DNA of 64,000 bases from Stenotrophomonas bentonitica (GTDB taxonomy: Bacteria; Pseudomonadota; Gammaproteobacteria; Xanthomonadales; Xanthomonadaceae), in assembly GCF_002887735.1 (NCBI RefSeq), contig NZ_PKQP01000006.1, positions 62,001 through 126,000 on the forward strand, in the 5' to 3' direction. The notes under the pieces were generated by a model. The model did no database searches. It saw nothing but the letters and a program-made list of their open reading frames with translations, and was not told the origin of the DNA. How positions within the stretch are numbered: position 1 is the first letter of the stretch; every line of letters starts with the position of its first letter. The position numbers were made by a program, and so were the translations under genes. This document shows positions 16,490-25,334 of the stretch, piece by piece.

Positions 16490-16999
16490 ATGAGACAGAT
16501 CTTCAACAGCCAGCGCGTGGAAACCGTCGAAGGCGTGGCCCAGCTGCTGCGCGACGCCGGCATCGAAGTGCGCATCACCAACGGACGCTCGTACCACAGC
16601 AAGCGCGGCAGCCAGTTCAGCTATCTGGACAAGGAAAAGGCCACGACCCATCCGACCCTGTGGGTGGTGCATGCCGACGACCAGCCGCGCGCGCGCGCGA
16701 TCCTGCGCGATGCGCGCCTGCTGGAAACCACCCGCCGCGACCACCCGACCGCGCAGTTCGCGTTCCGCGACGAAGTCGCCCAGGCCGATGCCCCGCGCAA
16801 CTGGGCCTGGCGCATCCGCATCGGCCTGCTGCTGGTGATCGCTGCCGTGGCGATGGTGGTGGTCATGCGCCACCGCGGCGCGCCGGTGGTGGCGCCCGCC
16901 CCGGCACCGGTGACCCAGCCGGCCTCGACGCCGACCGCACCGGCGGCCACCCCACCGGAAGAAGAGGAAGTGCGGGTCCGGATCCAGCCCACCGAATAA
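16490..16999 (+). CDS. DUF2007-like protein with one membrane anchor
   Basis: 169 residues in three parts: a small alpha/beta N-terminal domain (about 1-75) beginning MRQIFNSQRVETVEGVAQLL and resembling DUF2007 'putative signal transducing' proteins; a single membrane helix (about 105-123, IGLLLVIAAVAMVVVM); and a Pro/Ala-rich tail ending in an acidic stretch. Xanthomonad homologues are often labelled 'pathogenicity-like protein'; I know of no tested function. It follows tesB after one base and ends at a REP hairpin. Confidence 0.75.
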   Translation: MRQIFNSQRVETVEGVAQLLRDAGIEVRITNGRSYHSKRGSQFSYLDKEKATTHPTLWVVHADDQPRARAILRDARLLETTRRDHPTAQFAFRDEVAQADAPRNWAWRIRIGLLLVIAAVAMVVVMRHRGAPVVAPAPAPVTQPASTPTAPAATPPEEEEVRVRIQPTE

Positions 17000-17000
17000 C

Positions 17001-17066
17001 AGTGCCGGCCGCTGGCCGGCTCCTCGTGGGGTTTGAAGCCTGCAGAGCCGGCCAGCGGCCGGCACT
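17001..17066. repeat. head-to-head REP pair
   Basis: AGTGCCGGCCGCTGGCCGGC at 17001 and its reverse complement ending at 17066 form perfect 22-bp arms around a 22-bp centre; each arm can also fold by itself. Confidence 0.85.
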
Positions 17067-17126
17067 CTCCGGTCACATCCCGGCCCGGCACGCGTCATGA
17101 TGGGACCATCCCCGGGGGAGGACACC

Positions 17127-18335
17127 ATGACGCCGCATCCGCTGACCACCACGCTCGAACGCGAGCTGCCCGCCGCCGCCGGTGGCTGCCAGCAGTCCTA
17201 CGGCCGCATCGTGCTGGCCTGCCAGAACACGGTCACCGCGATCGCGCTGGCGATCACCCGCGACGTGCACGCCAGTGAGGACATCGCGCAGGAGGCCTTC
17301 ATCAAGGCCTGGCAGCAGCTCAACCAGTTGCACAGCCATGCCAGCTTCCTGCCATGGCTGCGCCAGATCACCCGCAACCTGGCCCGCGACTGGCTGCGCG
17401 CCAACCGCGGCCGTCCGCTCTCCGGCGAAGCCGCCGAAATCGCCATCAACATGGCTGCCGACCCCAGCCCGAGCGCCCCGGAGCACCTGCAGCGGGTGGA
17501 AGAGGAACTGGCGGCCGAAGAGATCATCTCGGCGCTGCCCGAAGACAGCCGCGAGACCCTGCTGCTGTATTACCGCGAAGGCCAGAGCTCGCAGCAGGTC
17601 GCCGATCTGCTCGGCCTCAGCGATGCCGCCGTGCGCAAGCGCCTCTCGCGCGCTCGCGCCACCGTGCGCGACGAGATGATGCGCCGCTTCAGCGAGTTCG
17701 CGCGCAGCAGCGCGCCGAGCGCGGCGTTCGCCACGACAGTGGTCTCGATGGTGCTGGTCGCCGCGCCCGGTACGGCCAGTGCCGCGATCCTGCTCGGCAC
17801 CGGGCTGGGCACCAGCAAGCTCGGGCTGGGCGGTGCCAGTGTTTCCGGCGGTGCCGCCCTGGGTTCACTGAGTGCGGCGGCCAGCCAGAGCCACGTGCTG
17901 CCGCCGGATTTCGCCTGGGGTGCCATCGCCGGCAGCGTGGTCGGGGGCGTACTGGGCAGCTACCTAGGGGGCCGTTACCTGCTCTCCTACGCCGAGAACG
18001 AGAGTGAGCGAGCCGCCATCCGTGGGTTCGTGCACTACAGCACGTTCACTGCCATGCTGACGTGCGTCGCCGTCTTCGCCCTGAGCTTCCTGCCGCTGGC
18101 CTGGTATTGGCCCGTGGTGGCGTTGGCGATCGGGCTTGGCCTGATCAACTATCAGTGTCTCGTTCCGCTGCAGCGGATCATGGCCCCGATGATCGCGCGC
18201 GATGCGGCGCGCCATGGACGCACCGGCCCGAACTGGAAATACGAGTCGCTGTACGGCCGCAAGGCGCTGTGGGTGATGAACCTGTTCGTGGTCGGCACCA
18301 TCGTCTGGGCGATGTACAGGAACGGCCGGATCTGA
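17127..18335 (+). CDS. ECF-type sigma factor fused to a membrane domain
   Basis: 402 residues. Residues ~28-93 read as sigma region 2 (DIAQEAFIKAWQQL, then LRQITRNLARDWLR); ~133-183 as region 4 with a helix-turn-helix (QQVADLLGLSDAAVRKRLSRAR). The remainder is not a sigma factor: hydrophobic segments at about 201-222, 264-283, 306-324, 328-345 and 381-396, with a Gly/Ala-rich stretch between the first two. A GGAGGA ribosome site supports the start at 17127. No separate anti-sigma gene is adjacent. Membrane sequestration of the sigma domain is a reasonable inference but unproven. Confidence 0.88.
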   Translation: MTPHPLTTTLERELPAAAGGCQQSYGRIVLACQNTVTAIALAITRDVHASEDIAQEAFIKAWQQLNQLHSHASFLPWLRQITRNLARDWLRANRGRPLSGEAAEIAINMAADPSPSAPEHLQRVEEELAAEEIISALPEDSRETLLLYYREGQSSQQVADLLGLSDAAVRKRLSRARATVRDEMMRRFSEFARSSAPSAAFATTVVSMVLVAAPGTASAAILLGTGLGTSKLGLGGASVSGGAALGSLSAAASQSHVLPPDFAWGAIAGSVVGGVLGSYLGGRYLLSYAENESERAAIRGFVHYSTFTAMLTCVAVFALSFLPLAWYWPVVALAIGLGLINYQCLVPLQRIMAPMIARDAARHGRTGPNWKYESLYGRKALWVMNLFVVGTIVWAMYRNGRI

Positions 18336-18340
18336 CACAG

Positions 18341-18370
18341 AAAAGCGCCGGTCGATGACCGGCGCTTTCG
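18341..18370. terminator. bidirectional terminator
   Basis: AAAAGCGCCGGTC / GACCGGCGCTTT stem between the convergent sigma-factor and EF-hand genes, with A/T runs on both sides. Confidence 0.85.
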
Positions 18371-18392
18371 TCCTGCAGCTTCAGCGGACGGC

Positions 18393-18998
18393 TTACTTCG
18401 CCGCCGGTGCCTTCGGCGCCATCGGCAGCTTGCCGTCGCGGTGCTTGCCATCGCGATGATCGCCACGCGGGCCACCGAACGGGCCCTTGGCCGCATCGAA
18501 CTCGGCCTTGCTCAGCTGGCCGTCCTTGTTGGTGTCGGCCGCGGCGAACCAGGCATCACGATGCTGCTTCATGCGCAGCTCGCGGTCGGCCTTGTCCAGG
18601 TAGCCATCCTTGTTGACGTCCCTCTCATCAAAGCGCGCGGCCAGGCGCGGATCGGCCTTGGCCTCCTCACGGCTGATGCGGCCATCCTTGTTGGTGTCCA
18701 GCTTGGCCATCCAGTCGCCGCGGCCACCCGGGCCACGCCCGTGGCGCTTGCCGTGCCAGCGCGGCAGTTCCTCGCGGGAGAGCTTGCCGTCCTTGTTGGT
18801 GTCCAGGGTGTCGAACTGCGCGGCCAGACGCGGGGCCTTCGCCGCTTCGGCGCGGTCGATGAAGCCATCGCCATTGGTGTCCAGCTTGGCACGGGCGGGC
18901 TTGTCGCCGGCGGCGGGCGTATCGGCAGCGACCGCCAGGCCGGCAGCACCGGTGGACAGCAGCAGGGCCAGCAGCAGGAGGGATTTGCGGTTGCGCAT
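18393..18998 (-). CDS. secreted five-EF-hand protein
   Basis: 201 residues with a signal peptide (cleavage near VAA-DTP). Five EF-hand loops of the DxNxDGxxxxxE type are visible: DTNGDGFIDRAE, DTNKDGKLSREE, DTNKDGRISREE, DVNKDGYLDKAD and DTNKDGQLSKAE. It should bind calcium in the periplasm or outside the cell. The fourth loop ends in Asp instead of Glu. A His/Arg/Gly-rich linker lies between loops 2 and 3 and the tail is Lys/Pro-rich. GGAG six bases upstream supports the start. Partner unknown. Confidence 0.9.
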   Translation of the reverse strand: MRNRKSLLLLALLLSTGAAGLAVAADTPAAGDKPARAKLDTNGDGFIDRAEAAKAPRLAAQFDTLDTNKDGKLSREELPRWHGKRHGRGPGGRGDWMAKLDTNKDGRISREEAKADPRLAARFDERDVNKDGYLDKADRELRMKQHRDAWFAAADTNKDGQLSKAEFDAAKGPFGGPRGDHRDGKHRDGKLPMAPKAPAAK

Positions 18999-19152
18999 GG
19001 GTAACTCCGGTTCGTGAGGGAAACTGCGTGCGGTGCGTGGCACCCACACCGCTAACAACGCGCGGGCACCAGCACCGTTGACAGCCCGGCCGGCCGTGTT
19101 CATTTGGCAGACAGTCGCGGCGGCTGCGACGGCGCGGGGCTATGCTGTAGGC

Positions 19153-19908
19153 ATGGCAATACACGGCGACCGCGACGACGAGCTGCGACTGTTCCAGACC
19201 GGCGACCACCCCTGTGGCTACTGGCCGGAACGGGCCGCACGCGATCTGGTGCTCGACCCCAACGATCCGCGGCTGGGCACGCTGTACCCGATGGCGCTGG
19301 GCTGGGGCTTCCGCCGCTCCGGCGATCTGGTCTACCGCCCGCACTGCGCCGACTGCCACGCCTGCGTGGCGGTGCGCATCCCCGTGGCCCGCTTCGCACC
19401 GGACCGCAGCCAGCGCCGCTGCCTGGCGCGCAACGCGGATCTGGAAGTGCGGATCGTCGCGGCCGAGCAGACCGACGAGCAGTTCGCGCTGTACCACCGT
19501 TACCTGACCCATCGCCACGCGCAGGGCGGGATGGACGAGCACGGTCCGCACGAGTTCGACCAGTTCCTGATCGGGCGCTGGTCGCAGGGCCGTTTCATTG
19601 AAATCCGCGGCCCGGCCGCGGACGGCCACCGCGGCCCCCTGCTCGCGGTCGCCGTGACCGATGTCACCCCGCAGGGGCTCTCGGCGGTCTATACCTTCTT
19701 CGACCCGGACCAGGCCCATCGCGGCCTGGGCACCTTCGCGATCCTGCAGCAGATCGCCTGGGCCCAGCGCGAGCAGCTGCCGCACCTGTACCTGGGTTAC
19801 TGGATCCGCGACCACCGCAAAATGGACTACAAGCGACGGTTCCGCCCGCTGGAGGCCTACGATGGGCGCCGCTGGCACGCCTTCGATGACGAACGGGACG
19901 GCCGCTGA
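19153..19908 (+). CDS. bpt: aspartate/glutamate leucyltransferase (N-degron pathway)
   Basis: 251-residue homologue of bacterial Bpt / eukaryotic ATE1, which transfers leucine from Leu-tRNA to N-terminal Asp or Glu, making substrates for ClpS-ClpAP. The N-terminal domain has [20 protein letters not shown] and the [14 protein letters not shown] cysteine cluster; the C-terminal GNAT-like half ends [19 protein letters not shown], a family hallmark. Start at 19153 fits family length. clpS and clpA are not in this window. Confidence 0.92.
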   Translation: MAIHGDRDDELRLFQTGDHPCGYWPERAARDLVLDPNDPRLGTLYPMALGWGFRRSGDLVYRPHCADCHACVAVRIPVARFAPDRSQRRCLARNADLEVRIVAAEQTDEQFALYHRYLTHRHAQGGMDEHGPHEFDQFLIGRWSQGRFIEIRGPAADGHRGPLLAVAVTDVTPQGLSAVYTFFDPDQAHRGLGTFAILQQIAWAQREQLPHLYLGYWIRDHRKMDYKRRFRPLEAYDGRRWHAFDDERDGR

Positions 19909-19945
19909 CGCAACACTGACACCGTGCCGGGTGCAAAATAGGCGG

Positions 19946-21151
19946 ATGAAAGCCCATCCCCTGATCCTTGCCCTGGCCCTGCTCTGCGGCGCCTGCGCAC
20001 AGACCCCTGCCAAGACCGCCGCCATGCCGGAGACTGCTTCCGCACCGCTGCGGATCGCCACCTACAACACCTCCCTGTACAGCGACGAGACCGGCGGCCT
20101 GATCGCCGAGCTCGAAGGCGACAGCGAACACGCGCGCAAGATCGCCGCCGTCCTGCAGCAGGTCCGCCCGGATCTGGTGCTGCTCAACGAGTTCGACTAC
20201 GACGACGCCCACCGCGCTGCCGACCTGTTCCAGCAGCGCTACCTGGAAGCCGCCCAGCCCGGCGGTGGCGAGCCGCTGCACTACGCTTACCGCTACCTCG
20301 CCCCGGTCAACACCGGCGTGCAGAGCGGCCTGGACCTGGACAACAACGGCGAGATCGGCGGCGAAGGCCGCGCCCGTGGCAACGATGCCTGGGGCTACGG
20401 CCTGCACCCGGGCCAGTACGGCATGCTGGTGCTGTCGCGCTACCCGATCGACGCGGCCAAGGTCCGCAGCTTCCAGCTGCTGAAGTGGAGCACCATGCCC
20501 GGCGCGCTGCGCCCGATCGATCCGCGCACCGGTAAATCCTTCTACAACGACCACGTCTGGTCGCAGCTGCGCCTGTCCTCCAAGTCGCATTGGGACGTGC
20601 CGGTGAACACCCCGAACGGCACCGTGCACGCCCTGGTCTCGCACCCCACCCCGCCGGTCTTCGACGGCCCGGAAAAGCGCAACGCCGCCCGCAACCACGA
20701 CGAACTGCGCCTGTGGCACGACTACCTCAAGGACCGCGACACGTCCTGGCTGTGCGATGACCGTGGCCACTGTGGCGGCCTTCCGCAGGATGCGCGCTTC
20801 GTCATCCTCGGCGACCTCAACAACGACCCGATCGACGGCGACGGCCGCCACGAAGCCATCGTCGAACTGATCGAAAACCCGCGTGTCCTGCGCTACCCCA
20901 CCCCACGCAGCGTGGGCGCAGAGCAGACCAGCCTGGCCTACGCCGAAAAAGGCAGCGTCCGCAAGGGCGCCCCCTTCCACGCCACCGGCGACTTCGGCCC
21001 CAAATCCGGCACCATGCGCCTGGATTACGTCCTGCCCTCGGTTGGCTTCAGCTACCTCGGCAGCGGCGTGTTCTGGCCCGCCAATGACAGCCCGGAAGCA
21101 AAAATCGCCGACGGCAGCGACCACCACCTGGTGTGGGTCGACCTGAAGTAA
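19946..21151 (+). CDS. endonuclease/exonuclease/phosphatase-family lipoprotein
   Basis: 401 residues. The N-terminus is a lipoprotein signal with lipobox LCGAC (Cys17 or so), so the protein is probably outer-membrane or periplasmic. The rest belongs to the EEP metal-dependent phosphodiesterase fold: RIATYNTSL near the start, LLNEFDYDD (metal Glu), GDLNNDP and the terminal SDHHLVWVDL. The substrate could be nucleic acid, a phospholipid head group or another phosphodiester; not deducible. It starts 37 bp after bpt. Confidence 0.88.
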   Translation: MKAHPLILALALLCGACAQTPAKTAAMPETASAPLRIATYNTSLYSDETGGLIAELEGDSEHARKIAAVLQQVRPDLVLLNEFDYDDAHRAADLFQQRYLEAAQPGGGEPLHYAYRYLAPVNTGVQSGLDLDNNGEIGGEGRARGNDAWGYGLHPGQYGMLVLSRYPIDAAKVRSFQLLKWSTMPGALRPIDPRTGKSFYNDHVWSQLRLSSKSHWDVPVNTPNGTVHALVSHPTPPVFDGPEKRNAARNHDELRLWHDYLKDRDTSWLCDDRGHCGGLPQDARFVILGDLNNDPIDGDGRHEAIVELIENPRVLRYPTPRSVGAEQTSLAYAEKGSVRKGAPFHATGDFGPKSGTMRLDYVLPSVGFSYLGSGVFWPANDSPEAKIADGSDHHLVWVDLK

Positions 21152-21170
21152 GGCCCGCGTCGCTCTTAAC

Positions 21171-21202
21171 AAAAAACGGCGAGCCAAGGCTCGCCGTTTT
21201 TC
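21171..21202. terminator. bidirectional terminator
   Basis: AAAAAACGGCGAGCC / GGCTCGCCGTTTTT hairpin with a 2-nt loop between the converging phosphodiesterase and purT genes. Confidence 0.85.
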
Positions 21203-21299
21203 GTTTGCTCCGCTGGTCGAACCGCGCAACCGACCTTCCACGAGGAGGTGATCGGGCAGCCCGATCACCTCACACCGGCAGCACCCAAGGCGCCCTGCC

Positions 21300-22487
21300 T
21301 CACGACCGCAACTCGATCCCGATCGCCTCGGCGGCCTCACGCGCGATCTTCCGCGCCTCATCGATGTCCCCGCCACGCGCCAGCGTCACCCCGACTCGGC
21401 GATGCCCATGCACGCTCGGCTTGCCGAACAACCGCAGTGCCGAATCCGGATGCACCAGCGCCGCGGCCACGTTGCTGAAGAACGGGACACCCTCGCCGTG
21501 TGCCAACAGCGCGCACGAGGCTGACGGACCGCTCTGGCGGATCACCGGAATCGGCAGCCCCAGAATCGCGCGCGCATGCAGCGCGAACTCGCTCAACTCC
21601 TGCGAGGCCAACGTCACCAGGCCCGTGTCATGCGGCCGCGGCGACACTTCGCTGAACCACACCTCGTCGCCCTTCACGAACAACTCGACCCCGAACAGGC
21701 CCCAGCCCCCCAGCTCGTCGGTGATCGCCTGCGAAATTTCCTCCGCCCGTGCCAGCGCGCGCGGCGACATCGGCTGCGGCTGCCAGCTCTCGCGGTAGTC
21801 ACCGTCTTTCTGCCAATGCCCGATCGGGGCACAGAACGACGTCCCACCGGCATGACGCACGGTCAGCAGCGTGATCTCGTACTCGAAGTCGATGAAGCCT
21901 TCCACGATGCAGCGCCCGGCACCGGCACGGCCGCCGGTCTGCGCGTACTCCCAGGCCGGCGCGATGTCCGCGTCCTGGCGCAGCGTGCTCTGGCCCTTGC
22001 CCGAGGAGGACATCACCGGCTTGACCACGCACGGCAGCCCGATCGCGGCCACGGCGGCACGGTACTCAGCGTCGGTATCCACGAAGCGGTACGGCGAGGT
22101 CGGCAGGCCCAGCGTCTCGGCGGCCAGACGGCGGATGCCCTCACGGTCCATGGTCAGGCGCGCGGCACGCGCGGTCGGCACGACCCGCAGGCCCTGCTCC
22201 TGTTCCAGCTGGACCAGCGTCTCGGTGTGGATCGCCTCGATCTCCGGCACCACCAGGTGCGGCTTCTCCTGCGCGATCAGCGCGCGCAGCGCCATCGCGT
22301 CGAGCATGTCGATCACGTGCGAGCGATGCGCCACCTGCATCGCCGGGGCATCGGCATAACGGTCGGCGGCGATCACTTCCACCCCCAGCCGCTGCAGTTC
22401 GATGGCGACCTCCTTGCCAAGTTCACCGGACCCCAGCAGCAGCACACGGGTGGCGGAAGGAGACAGCGGCGTACCGAGCGTGGACAT
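21300..22487 (-). CDS. purT: formate-dependent GAR formyltransferase
   Basis: ATP-grasp enzyme (395 residues) for the third step of purine synthesis using formate instead of formyl-THF. The N-terminal Rossmann part has [20 protein letters not shown]; the ATP-grasp core has [15 protein letters not shown] and [13 protein letters not shown]. The start [14 protein letters not shown] at 22487 is chosen for family agreement; the open frame extends upstream. It diverges from the SPFH cluster with 131 bp between the starts. Confidence 0.96.
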   Translation of the reverse strand: MSTLGTPLSPSATRVLLLGSGELGKEVAIELQRLGVEVIAADRYADAPAMQVAHRSHVIDMLDAMALRALIAQEKPHLVVPEIEAIHTETLVQLEQEQGLRVVPTARAARLTMDREGIRRLAAETLGLPTSPYRFVDTDAEYRAAVAAIGLPCVVKPVMSSSGKGQSTLRQDADIAPAWEYAQTGGRAGAGRCIVEGFIDFEYEITLLTVRHAGGTSFCAPIGHWQKDGDYRESWQPQPMSPRALARAEEISQAITDELGGWGLFGVELFVKGDEVWFSEVSPRPHDTGLVTLASQELSEFALHARAILGLPIPVIRQSGPSASCALLAHGEGVPFFSNVAAALVHPDSALRLFGKPSVHGHRRVGVTLARGGDIDEARKIAREAAEAIGIELRS

Positions 22488-22571
22488 GGCGGTGTTCCGG
22501 GCAACAGAGACGGGAGGGCATTCTAGCCGCTGCGGCCGCCCCATGGCCGGCTGGCCCGGCACTTGCGGACT

Positions 22572-22598
22572 GATATCAATTTGATATCGTCCTATCAA
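22572..22598 (+). promoter_or_regulatory. array of TATCAA/TTGATA half-sites (candidate operator)
   Basis: Three half-sites in 27 bp: TATCAA (22574-22579), TTGATA (22581-22586) and TATCAA (22593-22598). The first two form a perfect 8-bp inverted repeat GATATCAA-T-TTGATATC; the last two form a second inverted repeat with a 6-bp centre. The array ends 20 bp before the SPFH start. Its layout suits a ribbon-helix-helix protein such as the Arc-like product encoded downstream (inference). Confidence 0.55.
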
Positions 22599-22618
22599 CT
22601 ACCCAAGGACGCCCCGCC

Positions 22619-23488
22619 ATGAAAGAGAAGTCGATCCGCTCGCTGTCCGGCCTGCCCTTCCTGCTGCTGGTGCTGGCCCTGACCGCGGTAGCCGTGTGGA
22701 TGTTCGTGGTCGGGGTGGATAAGGGAAACCGCAACCCGGCACTGATCATCGGCAGCCTGCTGCTGGCCACCACCGCCCTGGTCAGCCTGGTCGGGCTGTA
22801 TACCGTGCAGCCCAACCAGGCGGTGGTGGTCAGCCTGTTCGGCAAGTACGTCGGCACCGTGAAGGAGAACGGCCTGCGCTGGAACAACCCGTTCTTCACC
22901 AAGGTCAAGGTGAGCCAGCGCGTGCGCAACTTCGAAAGCGGCAAGCTGAAGGTCAACGAGCTGGACGGCAGCCCGATCGAGATTGCCGCGGTGATCGTGT
23001 GGCAGGTGGTGGACGCCTCCGAGGCCGTCTACAACGTGGACGACTACGAAAGCTTCGTGCACATCCAGTCCGAATCGGCGCTGCGTGCGATGGCCACCAG
23101 CTACCCGTATGACCAGCACGAGGAGGGCCAGTTGTCGCTGCGCAGCCATGCCGCCGAGATCTCCCAGCACCTCAAGGACGAACTGGCCGAGCGCTTGGCC
23201 GATGCCGGCGTGCAGGTGATCGATGCGCGCATCAGCCACCTCGCCTACGCACCGGAAATCGCACAGGCGATGCTGCAGCGCCAGCAGGCCAACGCGGTCA
23301 TTGCTGCGCGCACGCGGATCGTGGCCGGTGCGGTCGGCATGGTTGAGATGGCCCTGGCCGAACTGCAGAAGAACGGCGTGGTGCAGCTCGATGAAGAGCG
23401 CAAGGCGCACATGGTGAGCAACCTGCTGACCGTGCTGTGTTCGGACCGTGGCACCCAGCCGGTGGTCAACGCCGGTTCGCTGTATTGA
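22619..23488 (+). CDS. SPFH/band-7 domain membrane protein
   Basis: 289 residues: two adjacent membrane helices (about 12-31 and 41-61), then an SPFH/prohibitin-homology domain (about 62-230) with [33 protein letters not shown], ending in a helical Ala/Glu-rich segment that may oligomerise. Such proteins form membrane microdomain rings and often regulate proteases or transport. No NfeD partner is present, so it is not the usual SPFH-NfeD pair. AAGGA precedes the ATG. First gene of a five-gene cluster. Confidence 0.9.
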   Translation: MKEKSIRSLSGLPFLLLVLALTAVAVWMFVVGVDKGNRNPALIIGSLLLATTALVSLVGLYTVQPNQAVVVSLFGKYVGTVKENGLRWNNPFFTKVKVSQRVRNFESGKLKVNELDGSPIEIAAVIVWQVVDASEAVYNVDDYESFVHIQSESALRAMATSYPYDQHEEGQLSLRSHAAEISQHLKDELAERLADAGVQVIDARISHLAYAPEIAQAMLQRQQANAVIAARTRIVAGAVGMVEMALAELQKNGVVQLDEERKAHMVSNLLTVLCSDRGTQPVVNAGSLY

Positions 23489-23497
23489 TGCACCCAC

Positions 23498-23523
23498 GTG
23501 CCGACCCAGGGTAGGCACTTACC
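23498..23523. repeat. degenerate REP-like hairpin
   Basis: GTGCC...GGCAC arms followed by TTACC just after the SPFH stop; an eroded relative of the REP palindromes. Confidence 0.45.
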
Positions 23524-23575
23524 AACGCAGCCCGGCGCCGAGGGGACGGCACGGGGTGTGGATAAAGGACCCCGC

Positions 23576-23755
23576 ATGACCGAAAAGAAAGCGTACCCGT
23601 TGCGTATCAATGCCGACGTCCTGGCGGCGGCGCAGCGCTGGGCCGACGACGAGCTGCGCAGCCTCAACGCGCAGATCGAATACGTGCTGCGCGATGCACT
23701 GCGCAAGGCCGGACGCCTTCCCAGACCCACCACCGACAAGGAGAGCAAGTCATGA
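23576..23755 (+). CDS. Arc-like ribbon-helix-helix DNA-binding protein
   Basis: 59 residues. [43 protein letters not shown] has the Arc/MetJ layout: a short beta strand that would contact DNA as a dimer, then two helices. AAAGGA precedes the ATG. It lies 87 bp after the SPFH gene and its stop overlaps the next start (ATGA). Arc-type proteins bind tandem short half-sites, which are present upstream of the SPFH gene; autoregulation is therefore a natural hypothesis. Confidence 0.88.
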   Translation: MTEKKAYPLRINADVLAAAQRWADDELRSLNAQIEYVLRDALRKAGRLPRPTTDKESKS

Positions 23756-23940
23756 GCAAGCGCTGGAACTACCTGACCATTGAAGTGAAGCCGAACCTGA
23801 TGGGAATCGTCAACGCCGAGCAGATCCAGCAGGAACTGACCAAGCAGGGCCAACTGGGCTGGGAGCTGGTCAACGCGATCAGCCTGGTGTCGGCACCTCC
23901 GTTCACGACGTCGGTGCTGCTCTTCAAGAAGGAGGCATGA
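23752..23940 (+). CDS. DUF4177-like small protein
   Basis: 62 residues, [14 protein letters not shown]... with a central [16 protein letters not shown] and a final beta strand [10 protein letters not shown]. The WNY...GWELV pattern matches the DUF4177 family of small alpha/beta proteins of unknown function. An AAGGAG site lies inside the preceding gene, with which it overlaps by 4 bp. Confidence 0.75.
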   Translation: MSKRWNYLTIEVKPNLMGIVNAEQIQQELTKQGQLGWELVNAISLVSAPPFTTSVLLFKKEA

Positions 23941-23941
23941 G

Positions 23942-24484
23942 GTGAGTGCACTTCACCGCTTCGACGTCGCCCCATCGCCGGCCTGGCGGTTGCTGTGGTT
24001 GTGGGTTCCGCTGCTGCTGGTCGCTGGCGTGATGGTGGGCACCGCGCTGGATGCACCGGAGCGCTCGCACACCGAACTGTTCATCACCCTGCCGTTCCTG
24101 GCGGTGCTGGCCGCGGCGCTGACCTGGGCGTACACCCGCCGCAGCATCGTGCTGCACCAGGACACGCTGGAGGTGCAGTCGACCTTCTACCGCAAGCGCG
24201 TGCCGGTGAGCGCCATGCGCCTGGATGAGGCGCGCATCGTCGATTTCGCCGAGCATGGCCGCTACAAGCCCACGATCAAGACCAACGGCTACGGCATGCC
24301 CGGGTTCCAGTCCGGTCATTACCGGATGGCCGACCGCAGCAAGGCGTTCTGCCTGATCACCGACAGCAGCCGTGTGCTGCACCTGCCGCTGCGCGATGGC
24401 AGCGCCGTGCTGGTCAGCCCGGAGCGCCCACGTGCACTGCTCGATGCGCTGCAGGCGCTGGCCGGACCGCCGCGCGCGCACTAA
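23942..24484 (+). CDS. membrane protein with bacterial PH-like domain
   Basis: 180 residues: two membrane helices (about 16-33 and 46-64), then a soluble domain beginning [36 protein letters not shown], the strand pattern of bacterial PH-like domains that follow paired membrane helices. GTG start at 23942, one base after the previous stop, with AAGGAGG upstream. Function unknown; probably works at the membrane with the SPFH protein. Confidence 0.72.
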   Translation: MSALHRFDVAPSPAWRLLWLWVPLLLVAGVMVGTALDAPERSHTELFITLPFLAVLAAALTWAYTRRSIVLHQDTLEVQSTFYRKRVPVSAMRLDEARIVDFAEHGRYKPTIKTNGYGMPGFQSGHYRMADRSKAFCLITDSSRVLHLPLRDGSAVLVSPERPRALLDALQALAGPPRAH

Positions 24485-24493
24485 GCTGGCAGC

Positions 24494-25303
24494 ATGCGCC
24501 GATCTCCCGCCCTGCTGATCAACACCACCGAGATCGAACTGTGGCCCGGCGGCCTGCTGCGTGCACGCGGCTCTGCCGACGCGCGCGCCCTGGCGCGCGC
24601 GCAGTGGGTACTGCGGCGCAAGCGCGATGGGCGCTACCTCGCCGTCGCTACCGCCCACGGCGTGCTTCCCCTGGTGCCGCGCCTGATGCGCGAGCCGGGC
24701 ATCGAGGAGGCACTGGATGCGCTGGACCGCCAGCTGCTGGAGCACCGCCGTGGCGGCGCGCCCGATGCGGTGCTTCCCCTGAGTGGACTGCAGCATCGCC
24801 TCGAAACCCTCGGGATTGATGCCGATGCCTACGAGGCCGCGACCGGTCTGGCGCTGGAGGCCGAACCGGCGCAGCTGCACCTGGCCGGGTTCGACCGCTA
24901 CCGTCGCCCCCTCTGGCTGCGCCGTGAGGCCGCCCGGGGCTGGCAACGCCTGCGCCAGCAGGCGTCCGCCGATGGCATCGCACTGGACGCGATCTCCGGT
25001 TACCGCAGCCACGATTACCAGCTCGGCATTTTCGCGCGCAAGCGCGGCCGTGGGCTGAGCGTGGAGGACATCCTCACGGTCAACGCCGCGCCCGGGTACA
25101 GCGAACACCACAGCGGCTACGCGTTGGATATCGGCACACCGGGCGAACCGCCGGCGGAAGAATCGTTCGAGTCGACTGCCGCGTTCGCGTGGCTGGGCGA
25201 GCATGCCGGGCGCTTCGGGTTCCAGCTGAGCTACCCGCGCGACAACCCGCACGGGATCGTCTACGAACCGTGGCACTGGTGCTGGCGCAACGCCACACCC
25301 TGA
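24494..25303 (+). CDS. VanY-type D,D-carboxypeptidase (M15B)
   Basis: 269 residues. The C-terminal zinc peptidase domain carries S-x-H-x-x-G-x-A-x-D (Ser203 to Asp212, SEHHSGYALD) and the EPWHW motif (Glu258, His261), giving the complete catalytic and zinc set of M15B enzymes that trim D-Ala-D-Ala or related peptide ends. The N-terminal ~130 residues are not recognised. No signal peptide or membrane helix is visible, odd for a cell-wall enzyme. It starts 9 bp after the PH-like gene. Confidence 0.88.
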   Translation: MRRSPALLINTTEIELWPGGLLRARGSADARALARAQWVLRRKRDGRYLAVATAHGVLPLVPRLMREPGIEEALDALDRQLLEHRRGGAPDAVLPLSGLQHRLETLGIDADAYEAATGLALEAEPAQLHLAGFDRYRRPLWLRREAARGWQRLRQQASADGIALDAISGYRSHDYQLGIFARKRGRGLSVEDILTVNAAPGYSEHHSGYALDIGTPGEPPAEESFESTAAFAWLGEHAGRFGFQLSYPRDNPHGIVYEPWHWCWRNATP

Positions 25304-25334
25304 CCGGGGCGCCGAAGCCGCCGGCCGCGTAGCC

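Noticed and set aside
22488..22618. Purine riboswitch or PurR site ahead of purT
   Set aside because: No aptamer-like pairing or PUR box seen; the inverted repeats there are close to the SPFH start instead.
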